Positions 34,200 to 42,423 of a stretch of 64,000 nucleotides of DNA are shown in pieces. How positions within the stretch are numbered: the first letter of the stretch is position 1; every line of letters starts with the position of its first letter. Under the pieces are notes generated by a model that had not been told where the DNA came from, did not search any database, and saw nothing but the letters and a program-made list of their open reading frames with translations. This DNA comes from JAWVFM01 sp963771655 (lineage in GTDB: Bacteria; Actinomycetota; Thermoleophilia; Solirubrobacterales; 70-9), in NCBI GenBank assembly GCA_963771655.1, contig CAVYUG010000005.1:62001-126000 (forward strand). The letters run 5' to 3'. A program made the translations under genes and the position numbers.

Positions 34200-35116
34200 C
34201 AGGCGGCCACTCCGAGCTTGTCCTTCACGGCACCGGGGATCTCGTCGATTCGCTCCACGACCGGGATCCCGGCTGCCTCGAGGCGGGCGATCTTCTCGGT
34301 CGCCGAGTCCTCGGCCCCCTCGACGATCGTGCCCGCATGGCCGAAGCTCATGCCCTGCATCTCCTCTTCGTCCATGAAGCGGCCCGCCATGAAGGCGACG
34401 ATCGGCAGGCGGGAGTCGTTGGCCTCTTGCCAGTCGACGAGCTCAGCCTCCATCCGGCCGCCGGGCTCGGTGTAGATGACGATCGCCTCGGTCTGCTCGT
34501 CGGCCTCGAAGAGTGGCATCAGCTCCGCGTAGGTCGAGCCGATGATCGCGTCGCCGCCGATCGAGATCGCGGTCGAGACGCCGAGTCCGGCGGCGGTCAG
34601 CGTCGAGGAGATCTCGGTGGTCATGCCGCCGGACCGGCTCATGACGCCGACGGGCCCGGCGACGTATGCCTTGGCGGCGTCCTTCGCCGGACCGCCGATG
34701 CCGCCCATCTTCGCGACGCCGGGCGCGATCAGACCGAGGCAGTTCGGGCCGATGATCCTGGCGCCGCGCAGGCCCGCCAGCTCCACCATCTCGGCGACGT
34801 CACGGCGCGGGATGCGCTCGGTGACCACGACGACCAGCTTGATGCCGTTCTCGATCGCCTCGACGACGGCGTCCTTGGTGAACGCGGGGGGGACGGTGAC
34901 GACGGCCCCGTCAGGCGACGAGCCGTGGTGCTCCACCACCTGCTCGACGGTGTCGAAGACCGGCACGCCGTGAACGTCGCGGCCTTTGCGGCCGGGGGTC
35001 ACGCCGCCGACGATCTTCGAGCCGAAGTCGAGGCACTCCCGGGTGAGGTTCACCGCCTCGCGCCCGGTGATGCCCTGGACGATGAACGTGAAGTCCTCGT
35101 TGAGCAGGACGGCCAT
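34199..35116 (-). CDS. sucD: Succinate-CoA ligase-type alpha subunit
   Basis: 305 residues from the ATG at 35114-35116. CoA-binding Rossmann domain: FIVQGITGREAVNLTRECLDFGSKIVGGVTPGRKG at the N-terminus, as in SucD. GPNCLGLIAPG lies near residue 120. The phosphorylated active-site histidine is in SFGHAGTIVEG near residue 265. It is slightly longer than E. coli SucD (289 aa). The stop of sucC and the start of sucD share a base, so the two subunits are coupled. Succinyl-CoA synthesis in the TCA cycle is the default reading; malate-CoA ligase (malate thiokinase) has the same architecture and is worth considering because malyl-CoA lyase is encoded nearby. Confidence 0.88.
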   Translation of the reverse strand: MAVLLNEDFTFIVQGITGREAVNLTRECLDFGSKIVGGVTPGRKGRDVHGVPVFDTVEQVVEHHGSSPDGAVVTVPPAFTKDAVVEAIENGIKLVVVVTERIPRRDVAEMVELAGLRGARIIGPNCLGLIAPGVAKMGGIGGPAKDAAKAYVAGPVGVMSRSGGMTTEISSTLTAAGLGVSTAISIGGDAIIGSTYAELMPLFEADEQTEAIVIYTEPGGRMEAELVDWQEANDSRLPIVAFMAGRFMDEEEMQGMSFGHAGTIVEGAEDSATEKIARLEAAGIPVVERIDEIPGAVKDKLGVAA

Positions 35117-36321
35117 CAGCCCTGAACCTTCGCGACGGCCCGTCCAGCCGCCTCCCACATCGAAACCGAGCGGTCGCAATAGTCGATGCCGTACTTGTCG
35201 AGGATCTTGTAGCCCTCGTCCTCCCAGGCGCCGGGAATGCGGAAGATCACGATGGTTTCGGCGGGATCCTTGCCGAGCTCGAGGCACGCCTTGATGACGC
35301 CACGGGCAACGATGTCCACGCGCGTGTTGGAGACGATCGACATCATCACCGCGATCCTCTCCACGCCCTCCTTTCTCAGAACCTCCCTGGCGAGGCCGGC
35401 GGATTTCGAAACCGAGGGGTTGCCGCCGATCTCGGCGTAGTTGGCCGGCTTGCCGCCCTGGGAGCGGACGGCGTCGGTGAGCGTCAGCGAACCGCCGCCG
35501 GCCCCGATGACGAGCCCGAGGTTGCCGTGGAAGCCGTGGTCCTTGCCCTGGATGACGCCGCGGTGGTCGGCGGCGTCGATGGCCTTGACGTTGCGCTCGA
35601 ACTCCGATGGCTCGTAGAGCTCCCGCGGCTCGTCGAGGTCGACCCCGATCTCCTGAAGCATCGCCTTGTGCCGGCCCACGGCCTCGTCCTCCATCTCCAT
35701 GTGGGCGTCGAGGGCGACGAAGCTGCCGTCCTGGAGGCGGGCCAGCGGGTTGATCTCGGCCAGCGTCATGTCGCAGTCGCGCTGGAGACGCGCCAGGCGG
35801 GCGAGGACCGCGGTGGCGCGGTTGAGCTCGGAGCCGGTCATGCCGCAGCGCGCGACCGTCTGCTTGGCCTCGAAGTCGTAGATGGGGCGCAGGTTGGAGA
35901 GGTGCCCGCGGCCGACGTGGTCGGGATGCTGCTCGGCGACCTCCTCGATGTCGATGCCGCCCATGTCGCTGAACAGCATCATCGGGCGCTTGGCCCGCCC
36001 GTCCCAGAGCACCGCCGCGTAGTACTCCTGCGCGACCTCGGCCTTCGGGTCCACCAGGACGCCCACCGGCATGTGGCCGCCGATCTCGAGCTCGAGGATG
36101 GCCGCCGCGTGCTCGGCCGCGTCGTCCGGCGTATCGGCGAACTTCACGCCCCCCGCCTTCATGCGGCCTCCGGTGAGGACCTGTGACTTGATCACGGTCG
36201 GGCCGCCGATCTCCTCGGCCGCCCTGCGAGCCTCGTCGGGCGTGGTGCAGAACCCGTACTTCGTCACGGGTATGCCCGCCCGTTCGACGATTCTGCGCGA
36301 TTCGTACTCGTAGAAGCGCAT
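35116..36321 (-). CDS. sucC: Succinate-CoA ligase-type beta subunit (ATP-grasp)
   Basis: 401 residues from the ATG at 36319-36321, which gives the family N-terminus MRFYEYESRRIVERAGIPV. The ATP-grasp domain contains VIKSQVLTGGRMKAGGVKF near residue 45 and DMTLAEINPLARL near 210 with metal-binding Glu and Asn. The C-terminal CoA-ligase domain shows IGAGGGSLTLTDAVRSQGGKPANYAEIGGNPS near 290. The sequence is clearly divergent from E. coli SucC within this frame, so nucleotide and acid specificity should not be assumed. First gene of the sucC-sucD-ferredoxin-HD operon, divergent from pckG. Confidence 0.87.
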   Translation of the reverse strand: MRFYEYESRRIVERAGIPVTKYGFCTTPDEARRAAEEIGGPTVIKSQVLTGGRMKAGGVKFADTPDDAAEHAAAILELEIGGHMPVGVLVDPKAEVAQEYYAAVLWDGRAKRPMMLFSDMGGIDIEEVAEQHPDHVGRGHLSNLRPIYDFEAKQTVARCGMTGSELNRATAVLARLARLQRDCDMTLAEINPLARLQDGSFVALDAHMEMEDEAVGRHKAMLQEIGVDLDEPRELYEPSEFERNVKAIDAADHRGVIQGKDHGFHGNLGLVIGAGGGSLTLTDAVRSQGGKPANYAEIGGNPSVSKSAGLAREVLRKEGVERIAVMMSIVSNTRVDIVARGVIKACLELGKDPAETIVIFRIPGAWEDEGYKILDKYGIDYCDRSVSMWEAAGRAVAKVQG

Positions 36322-36415
36322 TTGGGCGCGGAACCCTAGCGTCCGTAGGATGCCCTGGGTCAAGAGCGCGGGAGATCCCTGTAGCGCCCCGCCGCCCGAT
36401 CCGCCAGAATGTGAC

Positions 36416-36445
36416 GACGCCCGCCCGGGTATCCCAGCGGGCGTC
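36416..36445. promoter_or_regulatory. Stable hairpin in the pckG leader
   Basis: GACGCCCGC (36416-36424) pairs perfectly with GCGGGCGTC (36437-36445), and the loop itself contains GGGTATCCC. ATTCGTTT follows rather than a clean T-run. It lies 38 bp before the pckG start in the gap shared with sucC. It could be a leader structure, a weak terminator or a regulator site; the sequence does not decide. Confidence 0.45.
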
Positions 36446-36482
36446 ATTCGTTTCCAGCGCCCACGAAAGGAGCATCGAACCA

Positions 36483-38297
36483 GTGAGCGAGACCGCAGAG
36501 GCGTCCACCCAGCCCACCACCAACGCGAAGCTCATCGCGTGGGTGGAGGAGATCGCGGCGCTCACCGAGCCCGACTCGATCCACTGGTGCGACGGCTCCG
36601 CCGAGGAGTACGACCGCCTGTGCCAGGAGATGGTCGAAGCCGGCACGTTCGAGAGGCTCTCCGACGCCAAGCGGCCGAACTCCTACCTGGCCCGCTCCGA
36701 CCCCGGCGACGTCGCCCGCGTCGAGGACCGCACCTTCATCTGCTCCGAGCGCGAGGAGGACGCCGGGCCCACCAACAACTGGCGCGATCCCGCCGAGATG
36801 CGCAGCGTCCTCACCGACCTCTTCGAGGGCTCGATGAAGGGACGCACGATGTACGTGGTCCCCTTCTCGATGGGGCCGCTGGGCTCGCACATCGCGCACA
36901 TCGGAGTCCAGCTCACCGACTCGGCCTACGTCGCCGTGTCGATGAGGATCATGACCCGAATGGGGAAGGGGGCCCTCGACGTGCTGGGCTCCGACGGCGA
37001 CTTCGTCCCGTGCCTGCACTCCGTCGGCGCGCCGCTCGCCGAGGGCGAGGCGGACGTGCCGTGGCCCTGCGATGCCGCGAACAAGTACATCGTCCACTTC
37101 CCCGAGACGCGGGAGATCTGGTCCTACGGCTCCGGCTACGGCGGCAACGCCCTTCTCGGCAAGAAGTGCTTCGCCCTGCGGATCGCCTCGGCGATGGCTC
37201 GCGACGAGGGCTGGATGGCCGAGCACATGCTGATCCTCAAGCTCATCTCGCCCGAGGGGAAGGTGAAGTACGTCACCGGAGCCTTCCCCTCTGCGTGCGG
37301 CAAGACCAACCTGTCGATGCTGATCCCCACGCTCGAGGGCTGGACCGTCGAGACCGTCGGCGACGACATCGCGTGGATGAAGTTCGGCGAGGACGGCCGT
37401 CTCTACGCGGTCAATCCCGAGGCGGGGTTCTTCGGCGTCGCGCCCAACACCTCTCACAAGACGAACCCGAACGCGATGGATACGGTCGAGCGCAACTCGA
37501 TCTTCACCAACTGCGCCCTCACCGACGACGGCGACATCTGGTGGGAGGGGATGACGGGCGAGCCGCCCGCCCACGCCATCGACTGGAAGGGCAACGAGTG
37601 GACCCCCGAGTCCGCAGACCCGGCTGCGCACCCGAACGCGCGCTTCACGACCCCGGCGGCGCAGTGTCCGTCGATCGCCCCGGAATGGGAGGACCCGAAC
37701 GGGGTGCCGATCGACGCGTTCCTCTTCGGCGGCCGCCGTGCGACCGTGGTGCCGCTCGTGTCGGAGTCGTTCGACTGGGAGCACGGCGTCTTCCTCGGGG
37801 CGACGATGTCGTCCGAGACCACGGCAGCGGCTGCCGGCGCCGTCGGCACGCTGCGCTTCGACCCGATGGCCATGCTCCCCTTCTGCGGCTACAACATGGC
37901 CGACTACTTCGCGCACTGGCTGGAGGTCGCGAGCAAGCACCCCAACGAGATGCCGCGGATCTTCGTCGTCAACTGGTTCCGCAAGGACGACGACGGCAAC
38001 TTCATCTGGCCCGGTTTCGGTGAGAACAGCCGCGTCCTCGCCTGGATCTTCCGTCGCTGCGACGGTGAGGCCGAGGCGACCGAGACGCCGATCGGGCTCG
38101 TGCCGACGCCCGAGTCCCTCGAGACGGACGGCCTCCACATGGCGCCCGAGAGGCTCAATGACCTGCTCACGGTCGACGCCGAGGTGCTGTCGGAGCAGCT
38201 CCCACAGCTCGAGGCGCACCTGGCGCAGTTCGGGGACAGCCTTCCGCGCGAGCTTCGAGCGCAGTTCGAGGCGCTCAAGGAGCGGCTCGGCGGCTAG
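36483..38297 (+). CDS. pckG: Phosphoenolpyruvate carboxykinase (GTP)
   Basis: 604 residues from the GTG at 36483, chosen because AAAGGAGC lies 10 bp upstream; a longer frame from about 36411 would run through the hairpin. GTP-type PEPCK motifs: P-loop GAFPSACGKTNLSML near residue 266, kinase-2-like VGDDIAWMKFGEDGRLYAVNPEAGFFGVAPNT near 295-330, and NARFTTPAAQCPSIAPEWEDPNGVPIDAFLFGGRRATVVPLV near 385-425. The length is normal for the family. It converts oxaloacetate and GTP to PEP, CO2 and GDP. Divergence from sucCD and the presence of ethylmalonyl-CoA pathway genes downstream fit growth on acetate-type carbon with gluconeogenesis. Confidence 0.96.
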   Translation: MSETAEASTQPTTNAKLIAWVEEIAALTEPDSIHWCDGSAEEYDRLCQEMVEAGTFERLSDAKRPNSYLARSDPGDVARVEDRTFICSEREEDAGPTNNWRDPAEMRSVLTDLFEGSMKGRTMYVVPFSMGPLGSHIAHIGVQLTDSAYVAVSMRIMTRMGKGALDVLGSDGDFVPCLHSVGAPLAEGEADVPWPCDAANKYIVHFPETREIWSYGSGYGGNALLGKKCFALRIASAMARDEGWMAEHMLILKLISPEGKVKYVTGAFPSACGKTNLSMLIPTLEGWTVETVGDDIAWMKFGEDGRLYAVNPEAGFFGVAPNTSHKTNPNAMDTVERNSIFTNCALTDDGDIWWEGMTGEPPAHAIDWKGNEWTPESADPAAHPNARFTTPAAQCPSIAPEWEDPNGVPIDAFLFGGRRATVVPLVSESFDWEHGVFLGATMSSETTAAAAGAVGTLRFDPMAMLPFCGYNMADYFAHWLEVASKHPNEMPRIFVVNWFRKDDDGNFIWPGFGENSRVLAWIFRRCDGEAEATETPIGLVPTPESLETDGLHMAPERLNDLLTVDAEVLSEQLPQLEAHLAQFGDSLPRELRAQFEALKERLGG

Positions 38298-38308
38298 GGC
38301 CATAGCAG

Positions 38309-38337
38309 AAAAGCGATAATCGCTTTTAAGCTATGAT
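38309..38337 (+). promoter_or_regulatory. Autoregulatory operator and -10 box of the XRE/nucleotidyltransferase pair
   Basis: Perfect palindrome AAAAGCGAT-A-ATCGCTTTT at 38309-38327, then a TATGAT -10 box at 38332-38337. The predicted start site coincides with the GTG at 38344, so the mRNA is probably leaderless. The operator occupies the -35 region. Confidence 0.75.
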
Positions 38338-38343
38338 TCGGGC

Positions 38344-38679
38344 GTGGATTCTACGCCCGGACAGCTTCTGCGGGAAGCGCGGCGGCGCCACGGCGTGAGC
38401 CAGGCCCGGCTGGCGATCCGCGCAGGGACCACCCAGTCGGCGATCTCGAGGATCGAGAGCGATCGCGTCTCGCCAAGCGTCGAGACGCTGCGCTCGTTGC
38501 TGCACCTGCTCGGCGAGGAGCTTCAGCTCGGGAGCACGGAGTCCAACTCCGGGGTTGACAGGAGCATGATCCGCGAGCGGTTCAAGTTGACGCCCGGAGA
38601 ACGGCTCGAGTACGGCCGGGGCTTCGCGGATTACGTGATCAGCAACAGCCGGAACGTGCGAGACAAGACAGCGGCATGA
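38344..38679 (+). CDS. XRE-family helix-turn-helix regulator (antitoxin-like)
   Basis: 111 residues. N-terminal Cro/cI HTH: GQLLREARRRHGVSQARLAIRAGTTQSAISRIESDRVSPSVETLRSLLHLLGEEL (residues 6-60). The remaining 50 residues are hydrophilic with FKLTPGERLEYGRGFADYV, a motif seen in XRE proteins paired with nucleotidyltransferases. The GTG start lies at the predicted transcription start. Its stop overlaps the partner start (ATGA at 38676-38679). The operon layout (small DNA-binding protein first, then a nucleotidyltransferase-like protein, with a palindromic operator) resembles toxin-antitoxin modules, with this protein as the repressor/antitoxin. That role is inference. Confidence 0.88.
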   Translation: MDSTPGQLLREARRRHGVSQARLAIRAGTTQSAISRIESDRVSPSVETLRSLLHLLGEELQLGSTESNSGVDRSMIRERFKLTPGERLEYGRGFADYVISNSRNVRDKTAA

Positions 38680-39203
38680 GCGAGCCGGAGCTCCCTCCGA
38701 AGGCGGCCGAGGTACCCAAGCTCCTCGCGCCGCTCGTTCGACATGGCGTGGACTTCGTCCTCGTCGGCGGCCAGGCGGGCCTCGCGCTCGGAGCGAATTA
38801 CCCCAGCTTTGACGTCGATGTCGCCTACGCACGGGGCCATGCCAACGCCGTGCGTCTGGTGGCCGCGCTCGATGAGATCGGGGTGCGACTACGTGGCGCT
38901 CCTCCCGATCTGCCCTTTCAGCTCGAGCCCGAGACGATTGAGAACGGAGCCAACTTCACGTTCATCACTCCCTACGGTGACCTCGACGTGTTGGCCGATG
39001 TCGGGGGGATCCGCTCGTACGAGGAGCTCAGCTCTCATGCGCAGGAGAAGGAGATCAGCGGGCTCACGATTCGCGTCGCGTCGATCGACCACCTGATCGC
39101 CATGAAGCGGGCTGCCAACCGCACCAAGGACAAGCTGATGCTCGAGGAGTACATCGTCATCGCCGACGAGCAGCAGCGACTGGGCCAGGCGCCGGACGCC
39201 TAG
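38676..39203 (+). CDS. Nucleotidyltransferase-fold protein (AbiEii/DUF6036-like), possible toxin
   Basis: 175 residues. The polymerase-beta-like core is recognised from FVLVGGQAGLALGANYPSFDVDVAYARG (about residues 25-52): the GG motif followed by the paired acidic residues DVD. A third carboxylate is likely in TPYGDLDVLADVGG near 100. ASIDHLIAMKRAANRTKD near 140 is typical of AbiEii/MNT-like proteins. It overlaps the XRE gene by 4 bp and converges with a small membrane-protein gene, overlapping it by 4 bp. Relatives transfer nucleotides to RNA or protein targets as toxins or antitoxins; the activity here is inferred from fold and pairing. Confidence 0.8.
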   Translation: MSEPELPPKAAEVPKLLAPLVRHGVDFVLVGGQAGLALGANYPSFDVDVAYARGHANAVRLVAALDEIGVRLRGAPPDLPFQLEPETIENGANFTFITPYGDLDVLADVGGIRSYEELSSHAQEKEISGLTIRVASIDHLIAMKRAANRTKDKLMLEEYIVIADEQQRLGQAPDA

Positions 39204-39595
39204 CGGCGCCGCGAGGCGCGCAGCGCCCGCGCGGCGTTCAGCCAGGTGAGGTAGCCGAAGACGTTGAAGATCGCGCCGGCGACGAGCTCGCCGCGCAGGC
39301 CGCCGCGATTGCGGGCCTCGGCCAGGAGGGCGGCCGAGTCGGCCGCCTCCGAGGCGAGGTTGGCGACGATCGAGCGCCGCTGCGCCATCGGGTCGCCGTT
39401 ACCGGCCGCCGCCGTCGCGAGGCCGAGGACGATGTCGCGGGCGGCGAACAGCCGCAGCGCGTACGAGCCGGAGGGGTTTATCCGGCTTCGCGGCACGCCG
39501 AGGAGCTTGCTCGTGTCCTCGGGCTCGACGAGAGCCGAGATCCCGAACGCGAGGCGCACCGCCGCTCCACGGGCGAGCTGGGCGCCGGCGTTCAT
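39200..39595 (-). CDS. Small membrane protein (DUF4267-like)
   Basis: 131 residues with amphipathic to hydrophobic segments around 8-25, 45-65, 85-100 and 103-122. The pattern RLAFGISALVEPEDTSKLLGVP and RLFAARDIVLGLATAAAG recurs in small actinobacterial membrane proteins of the DUF4267 type, whose role is unknown. It lies 4 bp downstream of the malyl-CoA lyase gene on the same strand and could be cotranscribed with it. Its last codon overlaps the convergent nucleotidyltransferase gene. Confidence 0.65.
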   Translation of the reverse strand: MNAGAQLARGAAVRLAFGISALVEPEDTSKLLGVPRSRINPSGSYALRLFAARDIVLGLATAAAGNGDPMAQRRSIVANLASEAADSAALLAEARNRGGLRGELVAGAIFNVFGYLTWLNAARALRASRRR

Positions 39596-39599
39596 CGAC

Positions 39600-40700
39600 C
39601 TACGACGCCGCCGCGCCCTCGGCGGCAGGCTCGGGGGCGGCGCCGTTGCCGTCGAAGCCGTAGGCCTCGGCGAGCTCAGGATCCTTGCGGGCGAGCATCT
39701 CGGCGAGCGAGACCATCACCTTGCACTGCTTCCAGGTCGCGTCGTCCTGCATCTTGCCGTCGATCATGTGGACGCCGCGGCCGTCGGGGATCGCCTCGAT
39801 CACCTTCTTGGCGAACCTCACCTCGTCGGGCGCCGGCGAGAAGACCTTCTTGGCGATCTCGATCTGCGCGGGGTGGAGCGACCACGCGCCCACGCAGCCG
39901 AGGAGGAAGGCGGCGCGGAACTGGGTCTCGCAGCCGGCGGTGTCCTTGATGTCGCCGTAGGGGCCGTAGAAGGGGAGAATCCCGGCCGACGTGCAGGCGT
40001 CGACCATGCGCGCGATCGAGTAGTGCCAGGGGTCCTGCTGCGCCGTCGCGCGCGGCGCCTCGGCATCGTCGGGGTCGGGGTCCTCGATGACCCGGTAGCC
40101 CGGGTGCCCGCCGCCGACGCGCGTGGTCTTCATGCGGCGCGAGGCGGCGAGGTCCGCCGGGCCGAAGCTCATTCCCTGCATTCGAGGGCTCGCCGTGGCG
40201 ATCTCCTCGAGATTGACCACCCCGAGCGAGGTCTCGAGGATCGCGTGGACCAGGATCGGCCGGGGGACCTCGGCCTTCGCCTCGAGCTGGGCGAGCAGGC
40301 GGTCGACGTAGTGGATGTCCCATGGCCCCTCGACCTTGGGGATCATCACGACGTCGACCTTGTTCCCGATCGCGGTGACGATCTCGGTGAGATCGTCGAG
40401 CACCCACGGGCTCTCCAGCGAGTTGACGCGCGTCCAAAGCGCCGTCTCACCGAAGTCGCCGTCGCGGACGGCGCCGATGAAGCCCTCGCGCGCCGCCTCC
40501 TTGCGGTCAACGGGGATCGCGTCCTCGAGGTTGCCGAGCAGGATGTCGGTCTGCTGCGCGATCTGCGGTGCCTTCGCCGCCATCTTCTCATTCGAGAAGT
40601 CGAGGAAGTGGATCATCCGCGAGGGGCCGAATGGGATCTCGGCCGCGGGGTCCGGGGCGCCGATCGCCAGGGGCTTCGTGAAATCGCGTGGGTTCCGCAC
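39600..40700 (-). CDS. mcl: Malyl-CoA/beta-methylmalyl-CoA lyase (HpcH/HpaI-CitE superfamily)
   Basis: 366 residues. The TIM-barrel lyase is recognised from FTKPLAIGAPDPAAEIP, ILLGNLEDAIPVDRKEAAREGF, VVMIPKVEGPWDIHYVDRL near 135, HAILETSLGVVNLEEIATASPRMQGMSFGPADLAASRRMKTTRVGGG near 165-210 and GAWSLHPAQIEIAKKVFSP near 285, ending in HMIDGKMQDDATWKQ. It resembles, from memory, the Chloroflexus malyl-CoA lyase more than the shorter Streptomyces type. It cleaves beta-methylmalyl-CoA to glyoxylate plus propionyl-CoA, or malyl-CoA to glyoxylate plus acetyl-CoA. It is one of four ethylmalonyl-CoA pathway genes in the window. Cytoplasmic and Mg-dependent. Confidence 0.9.
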   Translation of the reverse strand: MRNPRDFTKPLAIGAPDPAAEIPFGPSRMIHFLDFSNEKMAAKAPQIAQQTDILLGNLEDAIPVDRKEAAREGFIGAVRDGDFGETALWTRVNSLESPWVLDDLTEIVTAIGNKVDVVMIPKVEGPWDIHYVDRLLAQLEAKAEVPRPILVHAILETSLGVVNLEEIATASPRMQGMSFGPADLAASRRMKTTRVGGGHPGYRVIEDPDPDDAEAPRATAQQDPWHYSIARMVDACTSAGILPFYGPYGDIKDTAGCETQFRAAFLLGCVGAWSLHPAQIEIAKKVFSPAPDEVRFAKKVIEAIPDGRGVHMIDGKMQDDATWKQCKVMVSLAEMLARKDPELAEAYGFDGNGAAPEPAAEGAAAS

Positions 40701-40726
40701 CGTGACCGAAGGCTAACTTGTTGGGC

Positions 40727-41182
40727 GTGTTGACGGACGTCGAGGTCAGGCCGGCGCGCGTGGACGAGATCGAAGCGGTGATCCGGCTCTACGACTGGCT
40801 TTTCGCGCCCCCGGGCTCGGTGCCCGGGAGCTGGGACGAGCGCCATGCCGCGGTCGCGCTTCGCGAAGCGATCGACTCGCGCGACTCCCAGGTGCTCGTC
40901 GCAGAGCAGGCGGGCGCGCTGGTCGGCTTCATCACCGCCTACTTCGACATGCACTCGGTGCGCTTCGGCCACCGGGTTTGGGTCGAGGACCTCGCGGTCG
41001 CCCCAGAGAGCCGCTCGGCGGGCGTCGGCAAGGCTCTGCTCGACGCCGCGAAGGGCTGGGCCCGCGCGCGCGGCGCGACGCACCTCGAGCTCGACAGCGG
41101 CGAGGCGCGCCACGACGCCCATCGCTTCTACGAGCGCGAAAGCCCGAGCTGGCGCTCCGTCTGCTTCGCCTGGGAGGTGTGA
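40727..41182 (+). CDS. GNAT-family N-acetyltransferase
   Basis: 151 residues from the GTG at 40727; TTG at 40718 or 40730 are alternatives. GNAT fold with the acetyl-CoA loop LAVAPESRSAGVGKALLDAAKGWARARGA (motif A, about residues 82-110), preceded by VLVAEQAGALVGFITAYF and followed by LELDSGEARHDAHRFYER (motif B). The acceptor substrate is unknown. It is divergent from the malyl-CoA lyase gene, and its last 55 bp overlap the convergent flavin monooxygenase gene. Confidence 0.9.
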   Translation: MLTDVEVRPARVDEIEAVIRLYDWLFAPPGSVPGSWDERHAAVALREAIDSRDSQVLVAEQAGALVGFITAYFDMHSVRFGHRVWVEDLAVAPESRSAGVGKALLDAAKGWARARGATHLELDSGEARHDAHRFYERESPSWRSVCFAWEV

Positions 41183-42309
41183 CGGGGCTTCGCGCGCACG
41201 GTGGCTCCGATGTGGTTCGCGACGTACTTCGCGTCGCGTCCCGCGCCGCCGACGAGCATCGACGCGAACGCGTACTGCAACGGGAGCCCGAGGAAGTACA
41301 GGCCCGGGGACGATGTCACTACGCCGTGCTCCTGCTCGGGCCAGCCGTCCTCGCCGGCGACGGGGATCTTGATCCATGAGAGGTCCTTGTTGAACCCGGT
41401 GCACCAGATCACGTTGGCGACCTCGCGCACTTGGCCGTCGGCCAGCACCGGCTTCCCGTCCCTCACCCCGGTCACCTTCTCCTCGATGCGCTCGACCCCG
41501 GCGTCATCGAGGTCGGCCCGCTTCACTCGCAGCAGGGGCCCTCCCTCGCCGCGCACGTGCTCGCGCATCTTGCGGCCGAGCGGCGTCCGCATGGTCAGCA
41601 CGTGGTTGGCGATGAACCAGAGGCCGCGGACGATGACGCGGAAGGCCCGGCCCTCGAGCCGGAAGGGCACCTCGCCCCGCACCGGCCCCGCGAGGGTCGT
41701 CTGATGCTCGCGTGAGACCTCGAGGGCGATGTCGGAGCCGGAGTGGGCAGCGCCGACCACGAGGACCGGGCCTTCCTGGAGCTGCGAGGGGTTGCGGTAG
41801 TCGTTGGAATGCAGCTGCCTGATCGACGGATCGAGCTCGGCGGCCAGCGGAGGGACGATCGGGGTGGTGAAGCCGCCGGACGCGACGACGACGTTTTGCG
41901 CCTCGAGCCGGCGCCCGTCGCACTCGATCAGGTAGCGGTCGCCGTCCTTCGAGAGGCTCTGGACCGAGATGCCGGTCAGAACCGGGAGCTCGAACCGCCG
42001 CGCGTACTCCTCGAGGTAGTCGCCGACCTCGTCCTTGGTGGGGAAATGCCACTTCTCGGCGGGAAACGCCAACCCGGGGAGGCCGTCGTAACGGGCCGGG
42101 CTGTAGAGGCGGAGCGAGTCGAAGCGCCGGCGCCAGACGTCGCCGACCCGCTGGCTCCCCTCGAGGATGACGAAGGGGCGGTCTTGCTTGGCAAGGTGAT
42201 GGCCCAGCGCGAGGCCCGTCTGGCCGGCGCCGATGATCACCGTCTCGATTCGCTCGGTGGCGCCGTTCGAGTTGTTGGCGGGCTGGATCGTCTGGGTCTG
42301 GCTGCTCAT
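41128..42309 (-). CDS. FAD-dependent monooxygenase-like oxidoreductase
   Basis: 393 residues. FAD-binding Rossmann loop VIIGAGQTGLALGHHLAK near 24-40, a second nucleotide site GPVLVVGAAHSGSDIALEVS near 183-202, and the late VIWCTGFNKDLSWIK motif typical of flavin monooxygenase/YUC-like and CzcO-like proteins. GGAGG precedes the ATG. It lies downstream of, and on the same strand as, a LuxR-type regulator gene that is frameshifted, so it may have lost its regulator. Its 3' end overlaps the convergent GNAT gene. It probably hydroxylates a small organic substrate with NADPH and O2. Confidence 0.9.
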   Translation of the reverse strand: MSSQTQTIQPANNSNGATERIETVIIGAGQTGLALGHHLAKQDRPFVILEGSQRVGDVWRRRFDSLRLYSPARYDGLPGLAFPAEKWHFPTKDEVGDYLEEYARRFELPVLTGISVQSLSKDGDRYLIECDGRRLEAQNVVVASGGFTTPIVPPLAAELDPSIRQLHSNDYRNPSQLQEGPVLVVGAAHSGSDIALEVSREHQTTLAGPVRGEVPFRLEGRAFRVIVRGLWFIANHVLTMRTPLGRKMREHVRGEGGPLLRVKRADLDDAGVERIEEKVTGVRDGKPVLADGQVREVANVIWCTGFNKDLSWIKIPVAGEDGWPEQEHGVVTSSPGLYFLGLPLQYAFASMLVGGAGRDAKYVANHIGATVRAKPRHTSQAKQTERQLGLSRS

Positions 42310-42423
42310 GATTCCTCCTTGGTCGCGTTCAGGCGACCCTAGGAGCGCGCCGAGCGCCTCGCATCGGCTGAAGCACCCAACTCTGCGCGACCTGCGGGGT
42401 GGGTAATTCCACCCACGCAGGCG

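Noticed and set aside
36411..36482. 24-residue upstream extension of pckG
   Set aside because: It runs through the hairpin at 36416-36445 and has no ribosome site; AAAGGAGC precedes the GTG at 36483.
35117..36670. Upstream extension of the sucD frame through sucC
   Set aside because: Arg/Gly-rich out-of-frame reading of sucC; the true SucD start motif is at 35116.
36444..38303. Minus-strand 619-residue frame opposite pckG
   Set aside because: Antisense of a perfectly conserved PEPCK; the amino-acid pattern is that of the complementary strand of GC-rich codons.
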